NCBI RefSeq assembly: GCF_001612945.1
Contig: NZ_BDBK01000014.1
Location: 124,001-188,000, forward strand
DNA: 64,000 nt
Source of the DNA: Nocardia inohanensis NBRC 100128
Lineage (GTDB): Bacteria > Actinomycetota > Actinomycetes > Mycobacteriales > Mycobacteriaceae
Direction of reading: 5' to 3'
Shown: piece by piece, positions 16,670 through 25,141 of the stretch
Layout: every line of letters starts with the position of its first letter
How positions within the stretch are numbered: position 1 is the stretch's first letter
Notes under the pieces: generated by a model
The model's input: the letters and a program-made list of their open reading frames with translations, nothing else
Told to the model about the DNA's origin: nothing
Databases searched by the model: none
Made by a program: the position numbers and the translations under genes

Positions 16670-17251
16670 TTATTTCCCGGACGACCGGCGGCGGAAGCGC
16701 CAGAACTGCACCGCCTGAACATCTTTCGACAGCTGGTTGACCGGTTCCGCCACATCCGAGAGCGCCTGGAACAGATCGTCGGCCATATCCGCGATGTGCT
16801 CCACCCGTCCCGCCAGCCGGGACGCGTTCAGCACGAACTCCAGCAGCAGGCGCACCACCGCGGCGATGGTCAGGCCCAGCGGAATCGCGAAGATCACCGC
16901 GAAAGCGATGCCCAGCACGGCCGAAACCCGCCACAGCAGTACGGTTCCCGTGATCGGGATGGCGAAAGCGCCTGACAGGCCCAGCAGATAGGCCAGCGGG
17001 AGCAGGGTGCGGGTGGCCGAGCGGTGGAACTGCACATCCAGCAGCGCCCGGGCGGCGTCCACGCTCCAGGAGCCGAAAGCGCTTGGGCTGGCGAAGGGTT
17101 CGACGGGCGTCTCGGGTTCCTCACCCTCTTCGGCGGCCCGCCGGGACATGCGCCGGGCGGCGGATTCCTTGAAGGCGGCCCACCGTCCCTCGGCCTCGAA
17201 CTCCTCGAACTCCCCGAGTTCCGCTGTGTTCCCACCCGATTGGTCGGTCAT
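16670..17251 (-). CDS. Membrane protein, DUF4282-like
   Basis: About 193 residues. An acidic N-terminal tail of some 70 residues is followed by two adjacent membrane helices (about 92-115 and 118-143) and a C-terminal helical segment with SRLAGRVEHIADMADDLFQAL that could form a coiled coil. The double helix followed by a regular amphipathic stretch fits the DUF4282 group of small actinobacterial membrane proteins. GAGGAG lies before the ATG at 17251; a GTG at 17272 is also in frame. Function unknown; it is co-directional with the XRE gene but 106 bases from it. Confidence 0.65.
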   Translation of the reverse strand: MTDQSGGNTAELGEFEEFEAEGRWAAFKESAARRMSRRAAEEGEEPETPVEPFASPSAFGSWSVDAARALLDVQFHRSATRTLLPLAYLLGLSGAFAIPITGTVLLWRVSAVLGIAFAVIFAIPLGLTIAAVVRLLLEFVLNASRLAGRVEHIADMADDLFQALSDVAEPVNQLSKDVQAVQFWRFRRRSSGK

Positions 17252-17600
17252 GCCGACGCACTCCTCTCCCACAGACCTTTTCGGCCGTGTGCAGTCTCAC
17301 CGGTTCCGCCGCACGGCGGCAGAGTGGCGCGGTGTGTTCTAGAACACTTCCCGGTTTCCGGCGGTCGAACCGCGCGCGGGCCCGCCGCCCGCGTCGCGTC
17401 CGTGCGGGCGCGCGTTATCGCAGGCAGTGACCGCCGCACAGCGATCTCGTCGCAAATGTGACACGAGCACGAACCGGTCTCATTCGCCGCAAGACGTCTC
17501 GACAGGAGCCGAAACCAGACCCGATCGAAAAAGAACGTGTAACGCTCCGAACGTCTGGTTGCGATACCCCGCACAGAGCAGGACAAAGATCTACCGGGGA
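17252..17600. other. Intergenic control region
   Basis: No gene seen. It separates the divergent membrane-protein gene (minus) and the PrimPol-like gene (plus). It holds a perfect 14-base palindrome at 17334-17347. Confidence 0.55.
17334..17347. promoter_or_regulatory. Perfect palindrome GTGTTCTAGAACAC
   Basis: A gapless 14-bp palindrome 83 bases upstream of the minus-strand membrane-protein start. It differs from the actinobacterial LexA box (TCGAAC-N4-GTTCGA). A dimeric regulator site is likely; the protein is unknown. Confidence 0.5.
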
Positions 17601-18080
17601 ATGGAGAAACCAGTGCGTACGACGCTTTCGTCAACCGTCAAGGAATCTGCGCAGGAGTACATCCAGCGCGGCTGGACGGTCAACGAAACCGCCAACGGCA
17701 TCTGCCTGATCACCGACGAGCAGATCTCGGGTATCGAGGTCACCGGCGACACCGCCGCTTTCATCCGTCGGTTCCTGCGGGCCAACGACCTCACCGGTCC
17801 GATCATCGAGATTCCGGGCGCCGAGCGCCGCGAGATTCACCTGGTGACCGGCCTGGCCAAGGCCGCCATGGCGATCGAGGCGCTGCGCGCCGCAGGAGCT
17901 GTTGTGCACACCGACGGCGCGGGCATCCCGCTGCCGCCGACTCAGATTTCGGCCGCCGGCGCGGCCTGCTGGGGCGTCGCCCCGCACGAGGCGCGCTGGG
18001 TGCCTCCGGTGGTGGCCATCGCCGCCGCCGTTCGCGCCGCGGCCAAGGGCGCTCCGCAGGCGGCTCGTATCGCTTCCTGA
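17601..18080 (+). CDS. Small protein resembling a degenerate primase-polymerase N-terminal domain
   Basis: About 159 residues from ATG 17601; a GTG at 17613 with GGAG upstream is an equal choice. The layout, with an N-terminal helix ending YIQRGWTV, a central ISGIEVTGDTAAF segment, then HTDGAGIPLPPTQISAAG...WGVAP, follows the bifunctional DNA primase/polymerase N-terminal domain, whose members show GWPV, a V-L-D-x-D metal strand, and VAPPS...W near the end. The metal-binding acids are not preserved here, so enzyme activity is unlikely. This is a weak structural inference; it may be an unrelated family. A good terminator follows. Confidence 0.5.
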   Translation: MEKPVRTTLSSTVKESAQEYIQRGWTVNETANGICLITDEQISGIEVTGDTAAFIRRFLRANDLTGPIIEIPGAERREIHLVTGLAKAAMAIEALRAAGAVVHTDGAGIPLPPTQISAAGAACWGVAPHEARWVPPVVAIAAAVRAAAKGAPQAARIAS

Positions 18081-18101
18081 TCTCCAGCTCTGAATAACGC
18101 G

Positions 18102-18136
18102 AAAAACCGCGAGTGCTCCCCGGCACCCGCGGTTTT
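18102..18136 (+). terminator. Intrinsic terminator
   Basis: AAAACCGCG, then GTGC, a 6-base loop, GCAC, then CGCGGTTTT. The two stem blocks are separated by a single A/C mismatch, and the hairpin ends in TTTT. It closes the gene ending at 18080. Confidence 0.88.
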
Positions 18137-18201
18137 GTCGTATCCGGTGGTAAACGTTGCGAATTAATTGCTGAAACGCATGAATTCGGAACGTAGTTCC
18201 A

Positions 18202-18630
18202 TTACGCGCTGCGCAGTACCCGCAGCGCGCGCGAATGCGGCTGCGCCACGGTCCGTCTCGGGGCGTGCGCGGGCAGCCCCGGATTCCGGCCCAGCACCTG
18301 CGCCCGCGCCGCGCGGCGGTTGGCGACGCCGAGCTTGCGCAGCACGGCCGAGACGTGGTGGTCCACCGTCCGCACCGACAGCACCAGGTACTCGGCGATC
18401 TCGGCATTGGTCAGGCCCGCGCAGACCAGATCCAGTACGTCCTGCTGGCGTCCGGTGAGTTCGGGCAGCGCGCGGGCCGGATCGCCGTCCGGGCCGGGCG
18501 CGGCGACCCGCACGAACAATCCCGGTTCGCCGCCGATGGTCAGCGCGACCACCGATGAGGTGCCCGCCGCGACGTCCGCCCAGGCCGTCCGCAGCGCCTC
18601 GAGTGCTTGTGTCCGTTCCAGAAACCGCAT
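18202..18630 (-). CDS. Short LuxR-type regulator, apparently a shrunken LAL protein
   Basis: About 142 residues. The C-terminal half is a standard LuxR helix-turn-helix (LTGRQQDVLDLVCAGLTNAEIAEYLVLSVRTVDHHVSAVLRKLGVANR). The first 37 residues, FLERTQALEALRTAWADVAAG...VVALTIGGEPG, look like the start of a large ATP-binding LuxR (LAL) protein, up to just before the Walker A lysine, and then the chain jumps to the DNA-binding end. The roughly 700 middle residues of a LAL protein are absent. It may be a deletion product that still binds DNA, or a naturally small family. It is divergent from the oxidoreductase gene at 18760. Confidence 0.65.
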   Translation of the reverse strand: MRFLERTQALEALRTAWADVAAGTSSVVALTIGGEPGLFVRVAAPGPDGDPARALPELTGRQQDVLDLVCAGLTNAEIAEYLVLSVRTVDHHVSAVLRKLGVANRRAARAQVLGRNPGLPAHAPRRTVAQPHSRALRVLRSA

Positions 18631-18759
18631 ACGGCAAGCCTGGTCGCGGGGGCGGCGCGGGTCTGTCCGCGCCGGCACGCGGGAAGTGTCAGCGCACCGA
18701 CATTCGGGGCATTGATGCGGAAGTGTTTCACCTCCGGGGCCGACGCGCGATCATTGGTT

Positions 18760-21078
18760 ATGACCCATGCCACGGACAGCAGCCGGAACCTGCTGCGCAC
18801 CTGCCCGCTGTGTGAGGCGGTGTGCGGGCTCGAACTCACCCTGGACGCCGACGATCACATCCGGTCCATACGCGGCGACCACGCCGATCCGTTCAGCCGG
18901 GGGTTCATCTGCCCGAAAGGAGCCACCCTCGGCCACCTGGACGAGGACCCGGATCGTTTGACCGCACCCATGATTCGCGATCGCGCCACCGATACCTGGC
19001 GCGCGGCGAGCTGGGACGAGGCGTTCGGGGTGATCCGCGAGCGGCTGCCGCAGGTGAGCGCGGAGTACGGGAATCAGGCCGTGGGGCTGTACCTGGGCAA
19101 TCCGAACGCGCACACGGTCGCGGGGGCGCTGTACGTGCCGCTGCTCATCCGCGCGCTGGCGACGCGAAACCTGTTCTCCGCCAGCACCGCGGACCAGATG
19201 CCGAAGCAGGTCGCCAGCGGGCTCATGTTCGGCGATCCGCTCACCGTCGCGGTACCCGATCTGGATCGCACCGACTACCTGCTCATGCTGGGCGCGAACC
19301 CGCTCGAATCCAATGGATCGCTGTGTACCGCACCGGATTTCCCGGGACGATTGAAGGCGCTGAAGCAACGCGGCGGCCGGTTCGTGGTGGTGGACCCGCG
19401 CCGCACCCGCACCGCCAAACTCGCCGACGAACACCTGTTCATCCGCCCCGGCAGTGACGCCTACCTGCTGTTCGGCATCGTGCACACGCTCTTCGCCGAG
19501 AACCTGACGACCGTGCGTATCGCAGTCTCCGGCCTCGACGAAGTACGCGCCGCCGCAGCGCCTTTCACCCCGGAGGTGGTGGCCGAGCGCACCGGCGTAC
19601 CCGCCGAGACCGTGATCCGCCTGGCCCGCGAACTGGCCGCCGCACCGACCGCCGCCGTCTACGCCCGGATCGGCACCTGCACCGCCGAATTCGGCACGGT
19701 CGCGCAATGGCTGGTCGATGTCGTCAACGTGCTCACCGGCAATCTGGACTCCCCCGGCGGCGCCATGTTCCCCACCGGCGCGGCCCTCGGCATCGTGCGC
19801 ACCCGCCCGTTCCGCACCGCCCGCTGGACCAGCCGGGTCCGCGAACTCCCCGAAGCCATGGGCGAATTCCCGGTCGCCACCCTCGCCGACGAGATCCTCA
19901 CCCCGGGCGCGGGCCGGATCCGTGCGATGGTCACCGTGGCGGGCAACCCGGTGCTGTCCGCCCCCAGCAGCGCGCGGCTGGACACGGCCTTCGCCGATCT
20001 CGAGTTCATGGTCAGCGTCGACCGCTACCTCAACGAGACCACCCGCCACGCCGACGTGATCCTGCCCCCGCCCCGCATCACCCAGGCCCCGCACTACGAC
20101 TTCGCCCTGTTGAACTTCGCCGTCCACAACTACGCCCGCTACTCGCGCCCGCTGGTCCCGCTGGCCGACGGCGAGCTCTCCGAAGCCGAAGTGATCGCCC
20201 GCCTCGCCCTCGCCGTCTCCGGCCAGGAACCCCAGGAGGGCCTGGACCCGCTCACCATGGTGGACGAGATCGTGATCGCCGGCACGCTGCACAAGGCCGG
20301 AATGGCCCACCGCCGCGCGGAACTGCTGGGCGACAACACCACCGAGCAGCGCATCGACCTGATGCTGCGCCTCGGCCCCTACGGGGAATGGGCCGCCGGA
20401 GCGCCCGCCACACCGACCGCGACCCAAACCCACGGCACCACGGGAACTGCGACCGACGCGGCGGCCGAGGGCCCGCACCTCGGGAGGGCGACCGGCGACA
20501 CCGGATCGGCGGGGAGCGTTCCGCCACCGGGCGGACTGAACTTGCAAGTGCTGCTGGACAATCCGCACGGGGTGGATCTGGGGCCGTTGCGGTCGCGGTT
20601 GCCGGGCGTATTGTTGACGGCGTCGCGGCAGGTGGAGCTGGCTCCGCCGCAGTTGCTGGATGATGTTGCGCGGCTGCGGGATCGGCTGGCGGTGGAGGCT
20701 CCGGAGATGGTTTTGGTGGGGCGGCGGCAGCTGCGGTCCAACAACAGCTGGTTGCACAATGTGCCGCCGCTGGTGGGCGGGTCGAATCGATGCACCCTGC
20801 ATGTCAACCCCGAGGATGTGCTGCGGCTGGGGTTGAACGGGGTGGCGGTGGTGAAGTCCGCCGCCGGGACGGTGACCGTGGAGGTGGAGGCGACGGCGGA
20901 CATCATGCCGGGGGTGGTGAGCCTGCCGCACGGGTGGGGGCACGGTGACAGTACGCAGCAGGTGGCGCGGGCCCATGCCGGGGTGAACGCCAATGTGCTG
21001 ACCGATGATTCGCTGGTGGACGCGCCGTCCGGGAATGCCGTGTTCAACGGCGTGCCGGTGACGCTTTCGCCCGCCTGA
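18760..21078 (+). CDS. Molybdopterin (bis-MGD) oxidoreductase, formate dehydrogenase/nitrate reductase-like
   Basis: A 772-residue cytoplasmic enzyme (no Tat signal). The N-terminal 4Fe-4S motif is C-x2-C-x3-C (CPLCEAVC, about residue 16) with the fourth Cys in GFICPKG. Cofactor-binding segments include YLGNPNAHTVAG, LMLGANPLESNG, VVVDPRRTRTAKLAD and a C-terminal molydopterin dinucleotide domain (NNSWLHNVPPLVGG, SLPHGWGH). At the usual molybdenum-ligand position the sequence reads STADQMPKQVAS, without Cys, Sec or an evident Ser ligand. A Pro/Thr/Gly-rich linker lies near residues 545-590. It is followed 28 bases later by an adenylate cyclase and then a Crp/Fnr gene. The substrate is unknown. 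Confidence 0.85.
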   Translation: MTHATDSSRNLLRTCPLCEAVCGLELTLDADDHIRSIRGDHADPFSRGFICPKGATLGHLDEDPDRLTAPMIRDRATDTWRAASWDEAFGVIRERLPQVSAEYGNQAVGLYLGNPNAHTVAGALYVPLLIRALATRNLFSASTADQMPKQVASGLMFGDPLTVAVPDLDRTDYLLMLGANPLESNGSLCTAPDFPGRLKALKQRGGRFVVVDPRRTRTAKLADEHLFIRPGSDAYLLFGIVHTLFAENLTTVRIAVSGLDEVRAAAAPFTPEVVAERTGVPAETVIRLARELAAAPTAAVYARIGTCTAEFGTVAQWLVDVVNVLTGNLDSPGGAMFPTGAALGIVRTRPFRTARWTSRVRELPEAMGEFPVATLADEILTPGAGRIRAMVTVAGNPVLSAPSSARLDTAFADLEFMVSVDRYLNETTRHADVILPPPRITQAPHYDFALLNFAVHNYARYSRPLVPLADGELSEAEVIARLALAVSGQEPQEGLDPLTMVDEIVIAGTLHKAGMAHRRAELLGDNTTEQRIDLMLRLGPYGEWAAGAPATPTATQTHGTTGTATDAAAEGPHLGRATGDTGSAGSVPPPGGLNLQVLLDNPHGVDLGPLRSRLPGVLLTASRQVELAPPQLLDDVARLRDRLAVEAPEMVLVGRRQLRSNNSWLHNVPPLVGGSNRCTLHVNPEDVLRLGLNGVAVVKSAAGTVTVEVEATADIMPGVVSLPHGWGHGDSTQQVARAHAGVNANVLTDDSLVDAPSGNAVFNGVPVTLSPA

Positions 21079-21106
21079 GCCACCCGGTTCCGGGGGAGAC
21101 GATCGC

Positions 21107-23086
21107 ATGTCGATGATTCGGGTCGCGCTGTGGGCGGTGCATGTCGCACTGCCCGCGGCGGGGCTGTGGCTGCTGGTTTCGCATCCGGAGCTGGACCACG
21201 AGTTCCAGCATCGGGGCCTGCATTTCTGGTTGATTCTCGGGGCGGCCGCGGTGGCGCTGGCGCTCGGCATCCTGCTGTTGCGGGCGGCGCGAGCGCATCG
21301 CGATATGCGGTTGATCCTGGTTTCGCTGGTGTTCCAGTTGAACGCCGGTTTCCTCGGCCTGCACGCCCTCGCCACCCCCGGCGTCATCCTGTCGACCCCG
21401 AATGTGGGCTTCACTGTCGCGGTTCCGGTCGGTATGGTGCTGGGCGGGCTGGCGGCATTGGCTTCGGTGGTGGAGTACGGGCCCACCGCGCGGGCGCACC
21501 GTTTCACCGAAATCCTTGCCGCCCTGCCCCTCACCCTGATGGCGGGCTGGGCGCTGCTCTCGCTCACCCGCGTCCCGCCCTTCGACGCCGTCCCCGACCC
21601 CTCCGAAGCCCAAGGTCCTTTGATCGCAGCGGCTTTCGTCGGCGCGGCCTGCTACCTGGTGGCCGCGGCCTGCTACATCTGGATCTACCTGCGCAATCGC
21701 GCGACCGTCCTGCTCTCGGTGCTGACCGCGTTCATCCTGCTCGCCGAGGCCCTCTTCGCCGTCGGCTTCGGCCGCAGCTGGCGCGTCTCCTGGTGGGAGT
21801 GGCATGTGCTGCTGGGCGTCGCGTTCATCCTGATCGCGGTCAGCGCCCACCTGAGCTTCCGCCGCGAGGGCTCCACCCGCGGCCTGTTCGACAGCATCAC
21901 CCAGCGCAGCACCCTCGCCGCCATCCAGCGTGATTACGCCCGCGCTCTGGAGGAGATGGTCTCCGCGCTCGACCAGCGCGCCACCGGCGGCATCGCCCCC
22001 GGTGATCCGCTGGGCGCGGCCGCCCAGCACCTGGCCCGCCGCTTCGGCCTCACCGAACGCCAGGTCGCGGTATTGCAACAGGCCGCGCAAGCGCTCGGCA
22101 ACGAACGCGAACAGGTCCGCCGGCTGGGCGCGCTCGTCGCGGTGGGCGAGCGCGCCAACGTGATTCGCGGTGAGAACCAGCTCCTCACCGAGATCCAGCA
22201 GCTGGCGGGCTCGGCTTTCGACCGCGATCGAGTCCGCATCGGCATCATGCGCGGCGGACACCTGGTCTTCGCCGACGGCGGCCCGCCCGATGCGGCCGCT
22301 TTCGCATTCCCCTTGCTGGTCAAGGGAATTCAATCCGGGGTCCTGGAACTCGTCCGCCCCGGCCTGCTGACCCCCGCCGAGCACGCGGTGGCGCGCTCGT
22401 TCGCGGCGCAGGCGTCGGTCGTGCTGGAGAACGCCCGGCTGTACCAGCAGCTGGACGGGTTGTTCCGCTCCTACATGTCCCCGCAGGTGGCGACCACGCT
22501 GCTGGCCGACCCGTCGCAAGCCGGGCTGGGCGGCGAGGTGCACGAGGTCAGCGTGCTGATGGCGGATCTGCGCGGATACACGCCGTTCGCGGAGAAGGCG
22601 GGCCCGGCACAGGTCATGCGCATGCTGAACACCTATTACGGCGCGATCGTCCCGGAGATCCTCGCCGAGGGCGGAACCGTGGTGCAGTTCGTCGGCGACG
22701 CGGTGATGGCGATCTTCAATGCGCCGGTGCGCCAACATGATCACGCCCTGCGAGCGGCGCGCGCCGGACTCGCCCTGCAACGCGCGACCGCGGCGGTCCG
22801 CGAAACCGCGCACGGCGACTGGCCGATGTTCCGGGTAGGCGTCAACACCGGCCCCGCCATCGTCGGCAATGTCGGCGCCCGGGAAATGCGCAACTTCACC
22901 GCGATCGGTGACACCACCAACCTGGCGGCCCGGCTCGAGGGACTGGCCGAACCGGGCACCGTGGTGGTGGGCCCGCTCACCCGGCAGCGACTGGGACCCC
23001 ACGCCGAGGTCGAGAACCTCGGCGACTTCGATATCAAGGGCAAGAGCCGCCCGGTCACCGTGTACCGGCTGACGGCTCTGCGGTGA
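21107..23086 (+). CDS. Membrane-bound class III adenylate cyclase with GAF-like region
   Basis: A 659-residue enzyme making cyclic AMP from ATP. Seven to eight membrane helices span residues 5-250, followed by a cytoplasmic segment with LTERQVAVLQQAAQALG and a GAF-like part (about 345-445), then the cyclase domain from about 475. Both metal-binding aspartates are present (D487 in VLMADLRGYT, D531 in QFVGDAVMAIF), as are IGDTTN and NLAARLE, which hold the adenine-selecting and transition-state residues. GGGGGAG precedes the ATG. It lies between the molybdoenzyme and a Crp/Fnr gene, so local cAMP signalling is a natural inference. Confidence 0.9.
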   Translation: MSMIRVALWAVHVALPAAGLWLLVSHPELDHEFQHRGLHFWLILGAAAVALALGILLLRAARAHRDMRLILVSLVFQLNAGFLGLHALATPGVILSTPNVGFTVAVPVGMVLGGLAALASVVEYGPTARAHRFTEILAALPLTLMAGWALLSLTRVPPFDAVPDPSEAQGPLIAAAFVGAACYLVAAACYIWIYLRNRATVLLSVLTAFILLAEALFAVGFGRSWRVSWWEWHVLLGVAFILIAVSAHLSFRREGSTRGLFDSITQRSTLAAIQRDYARALEEMVSALDQRATGGIAPGDPLGAAAQHLARRFGLTERQVAVLQQAAQALGNEREQVRRLGALVAVGERANVIRGENQLLTEIQQLAGSAFDRDRVRIGIMRGGHLVFADGGPPDAAAFAFPLLVKGIQSGVLELVRPGLLTPAEHAVARSFAAQASVVLENARLYQQLDGLFRSYMSPQVATTLLADPSQAGLGGEVHEVSVLMADLRGYTPFAEKAGPAQVMRMLNTYYGAIVPEILAEGGTVVQFVGDAVMAIFNAPVRQHDHALRAARAGLALQRATAAVRETAHGDWPMFRVGVNTGPAIVGNVGAREMRNFTAIGDTTNLAARLEGLAEPGTVVVGPLTRQRLGPHAEVENLGDFDIKGKSRPVTVYRLTALR

Positions 23087-23099
23087 CGGGAGGACCGCC

Positions 23100-23759
23100 A
23101 TGATGGAATTCGAACTGCTGGACGGCCTTTCACCCCCCGAACAGCGCCAGTTCATCGCCGCCTGCACCCCCAGGAAGTTCCGCCGCCGCGACATCGTCTG
23201 CCACGAAGGCGACCCCGGCGACTGCGTCCACCTGATCATGTCCGGCCGCCTGGTAGTCCGAGTGACCACTCCCCTCGGCCACACCGCCACCCTGACGATC
23301 CTCGGCCCCGGCGAAATGTTCGGCGAACAAGCACTGCTCAGCCCCGACGCCCGCCGCACCGCCACCATCGTCGCGGTCACCGACGCCGAAACCCTCACCC
23401 TCAACCGCACCCAACTGGAGCGCCTGAGAGCCGACCACCCCCAGGTGGAGCGCTTCCTCACCACCTCCCTGGCCGCCCAGGTCCGCCGCCTCTCCGCCGC
23501 GGTCCTGGAAGCCCTCTACCTCCCCGTAGAAACCCGAGTCCTCCGCCGCCTAGCCCACCTGGCCACCGTCTACCGCGAACCCAACAGCGCCCCACCAGAA
23601 ATTCGCCTGACCCAAGAAGACCTAGCCTCGATGGCGGGCACCACCCGAGCCACCGCCAACAAAGTCCTACGCGACCTCGAAAACCAGGGCATAGTCCACC
23701 TAGGCCGAGGCACAATCATCATCCTCGACCACCCCCGCCTAACCCACAAAGCCCGCTAA
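23100..23759 (+). CDS. Crp/Fnr-family cyclic-nucleotide-responsive transcription factor
   Basis: A 219-residue regulator. The N-terminal cyclic-nucleotide domain has GDPGDCVHLIMSGRLVV and the phosphate-binding cassette FGEQALLSPDARRTATI (about residues 81-97), where the Arg-Thr-Ala fits cAMP binding. The C-terminal winged helix reads LTQEDLASMAGTTRATANKVLRDLENQGIV. A GGGAGG site lies 6 bases from the ATG at 23100 (a second ATG follows directly). It is 14 bases from the adenylate cyclase, so the cyclase and its receptor are probably co-expressed. A consensus box is at 9825. Confidence 0.92.
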   Translation: MMEFELLDGLSPPEQRQFIAACTPRKFRRRDIVCHEGDPGDCVHLIMSGRLVVRVTTPLGHTATLTILGPGEMFGEQALLSPDARRTATIVAVTDAETLTLNRTQLERLRADHPQVERFLTTSLAAQVRRLSAAVLEALYLPVETRVLRRLAHLATVYREPNSAPPEIRLTQEDLASMAGTTRATANKVLRDLENQGIVHLGRGTIIILDHPRLTHKAR

Positions 23760-23794
23760 CCCAGGCGACGCAACCACACTGATCTCGTTCGCTC

Positions 23795-24343
23795 CTACGG
23801 GAGCGATTGGTACCCCGGGTGCACTCCCGGCGTGAGCTGCTGCGCCGCAGCCAATTTGGCGAGCAAGGCAGCGAACTGGTCGTATTCGGTGTCGGTCAGG
23901 ACGGCGAAGAGATCGGCTTCGTGGGCCAAGGCCACCTGGGCGAGACGGCCCAGCTGCTTGCCACCTTCGACCGTCAGATGCAGTTCGTGATTGCGGCGAT
24001 CGGTCACACTGCGGCGGCGTTCGATCAGGCCCTTCTTGTCCAGCGGATCGATGAGCGCCACCACCCGGCTCGGCACCACCCCGAGTTCGGCGGCGAGTGA
24101 GCGCTGACTGCGCCCCGGTTCGCTCGCGATCATCCGCAGGATGCCGACTTCCGGTGGCGTGAGCCCGATTTCGGCGACCCGCTCGGCGAACCGCTGACTC
24201 GCGAGCCCACCGAGCTGGGCCAGCTGGAACCCCGCCGCGCGCATGGGGCGCTGCGGTCGCGGCGCGTTCGGATCCGCCGGCGGCAGCCAGCTCGGCCGCC
24301 GCGGGGGCGGCTGCGATTCACCCTCTTGCTCGGCATCGGTCAC
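23795..24343 (-). CDS. MarR-family transcriptional regulator with proline-rich N-terminus
   Basis: About 182 residues from the GTG at 24343. A Pro/Arg-rich stretch of about 35 residues precedes a MarR winged helix: GLTPPEVGILRMIASEPGRSQRSLAAELGVVPSRVVALIDPLDKKGLIERRRSVTDRRNHELHLT. The D-R-R-N wing and recognition helix VPSRVVALI are clear. The GTG is 6 bases after TACGAT on the minus strand, so the message may be leaderless. It is divergent from a small membrane protein gene at 24411 and converges with the Crp/Fnr gene. Probably controls the 24411 gene; this is inference. Confidence 0.85.
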   Translation of the reverse strand: MTDAEQEGESQPPPRRPSWLPPADPNAPRPQRPMRAAGFQLAQLGGLASQRFAERVAEIGLTPPEVGILRMIASEPGRSQRSLAAELGVVPSRVVALIDPLDKKGLIERRRSVTDRRNHELHLTVEGGKQLGRLAQVALAHEADLFAVLTDTEYDQFAALLAKLAAAQQLTPGVHPGYQSLP

Positions 24344-24410
24344 GGGGTTATCGTACACAGCAGGAAATCGTTCACCCAACAGAATGATTCACTTCTGAGA
24401 ATGGATTGCC

Positions 24411-25091
24411 ATGGCCATCGCAGCCGCATACCCGATCGAACGCCCCACCCGCCCCTTCGAACCCCCGCTCGGCGCACTCGGCGCCGCGGCGGCCGGGCTG
24501 TTCGTGGCGGGGCTGCTCATCAGCACCGTCCGTGCGGGCGGAAGCCCGTTTCCGTCACCGTTCGGGGAGGCCCGGGACGCCCTCGCCTACTTCCGCGACC
24601 ACCCCTCGGCCGTCCGCACCGGCGCGGTGCTGCAATACGCCGCCGCCATCCCCCTCGCCCTCTACGCCGCGACCGCCGGCTCACGACTGCGCAAGTTCGG
24701 CGACGACTTCGGCACCGCGCTCACCGCGCTCGGCGGCGCGCTCGCGACGGTGTTCCTGCTCGGCTCGGGGGTGGTCAGCTGGGTACTGACGGTGCCGGAG
24801 GTGACCGAAGATCCGAGCACGGTACGCGCCCTGCACACCCTCGCCTTTCTGCTCGGCGGCCCCGCCAACGTGATGACCACCGGCCTGCTCATCGCGGGCA
24901 TCGCACTCGCGGCGCAGGCCCGGAACATGTTCGGGCCGTGGCTGTTCCGCATCGGCCTGGGCATCGCGTTCATCGCCATGCTGACCACCGTCTCGCTCAC
25001 CTTCACCACCGCCGCGTTCCTGCTGCCCATCGCCCGGTTCACCGGAATGGCGTGGCTGATCGTCGCCGGCTTCCGCCTGCCGCGCGCGTAA
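24411..25091 (+). CDS. Polytopic membrane protein, DUF4386-like
   Basis: A 226-residue protein with about six hydrophobic helices (near residues 22-43, 68-86, 98-124, 133-165, 173-193, 196-220). The fold order and motifs such as FRDHPSAVRTGAVLQYAAAIPLALYAATA recall small DUF4386-type proteins seen next to MarR or TetR regulators in actinobacteria. It is divergent from the MarR gene. Transport or stress function is possible but not shown. Confidence 0.65.
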   Translation: MAIAAAYPIERPTRPFEPPLGALGAAAAGLFVAGLLISTVRAGGSPFPSPFGEARDALAYFRDHPSAVRTGAVLQYAAAIPLALYAATAGSRLRKFGDDFGTALTALGGALATVFLLGSGVVSWVLTVPEVTEDPSTVRALHTLAFLLGGPANVMTTGLLIAGIALAAQARNMFGPWLFRIGLGIAFIAMLTTVSLTFTTAAFLLPIARFTGMAWLIVAGFRLPRA

Positions 25092-25141
25092 TTCCCCTGG
25101 CGCGTATACGTCTCCGCCCCAACACCTATCCAGGAGTAGCC

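Noticed and set aside
17334..17347. LexA (SOS) box
   Set aside because: The actinobacterial box is TCGAAC-N4-GTTCGA; this palindrome does not match it.
18751..21567. A 938-codon minus-strand open frame opposite the molybdoenzyme
   Set aside because: Shadow of the real gene; low-complexity His/Gln/Arg/Gly composition and no motifs.
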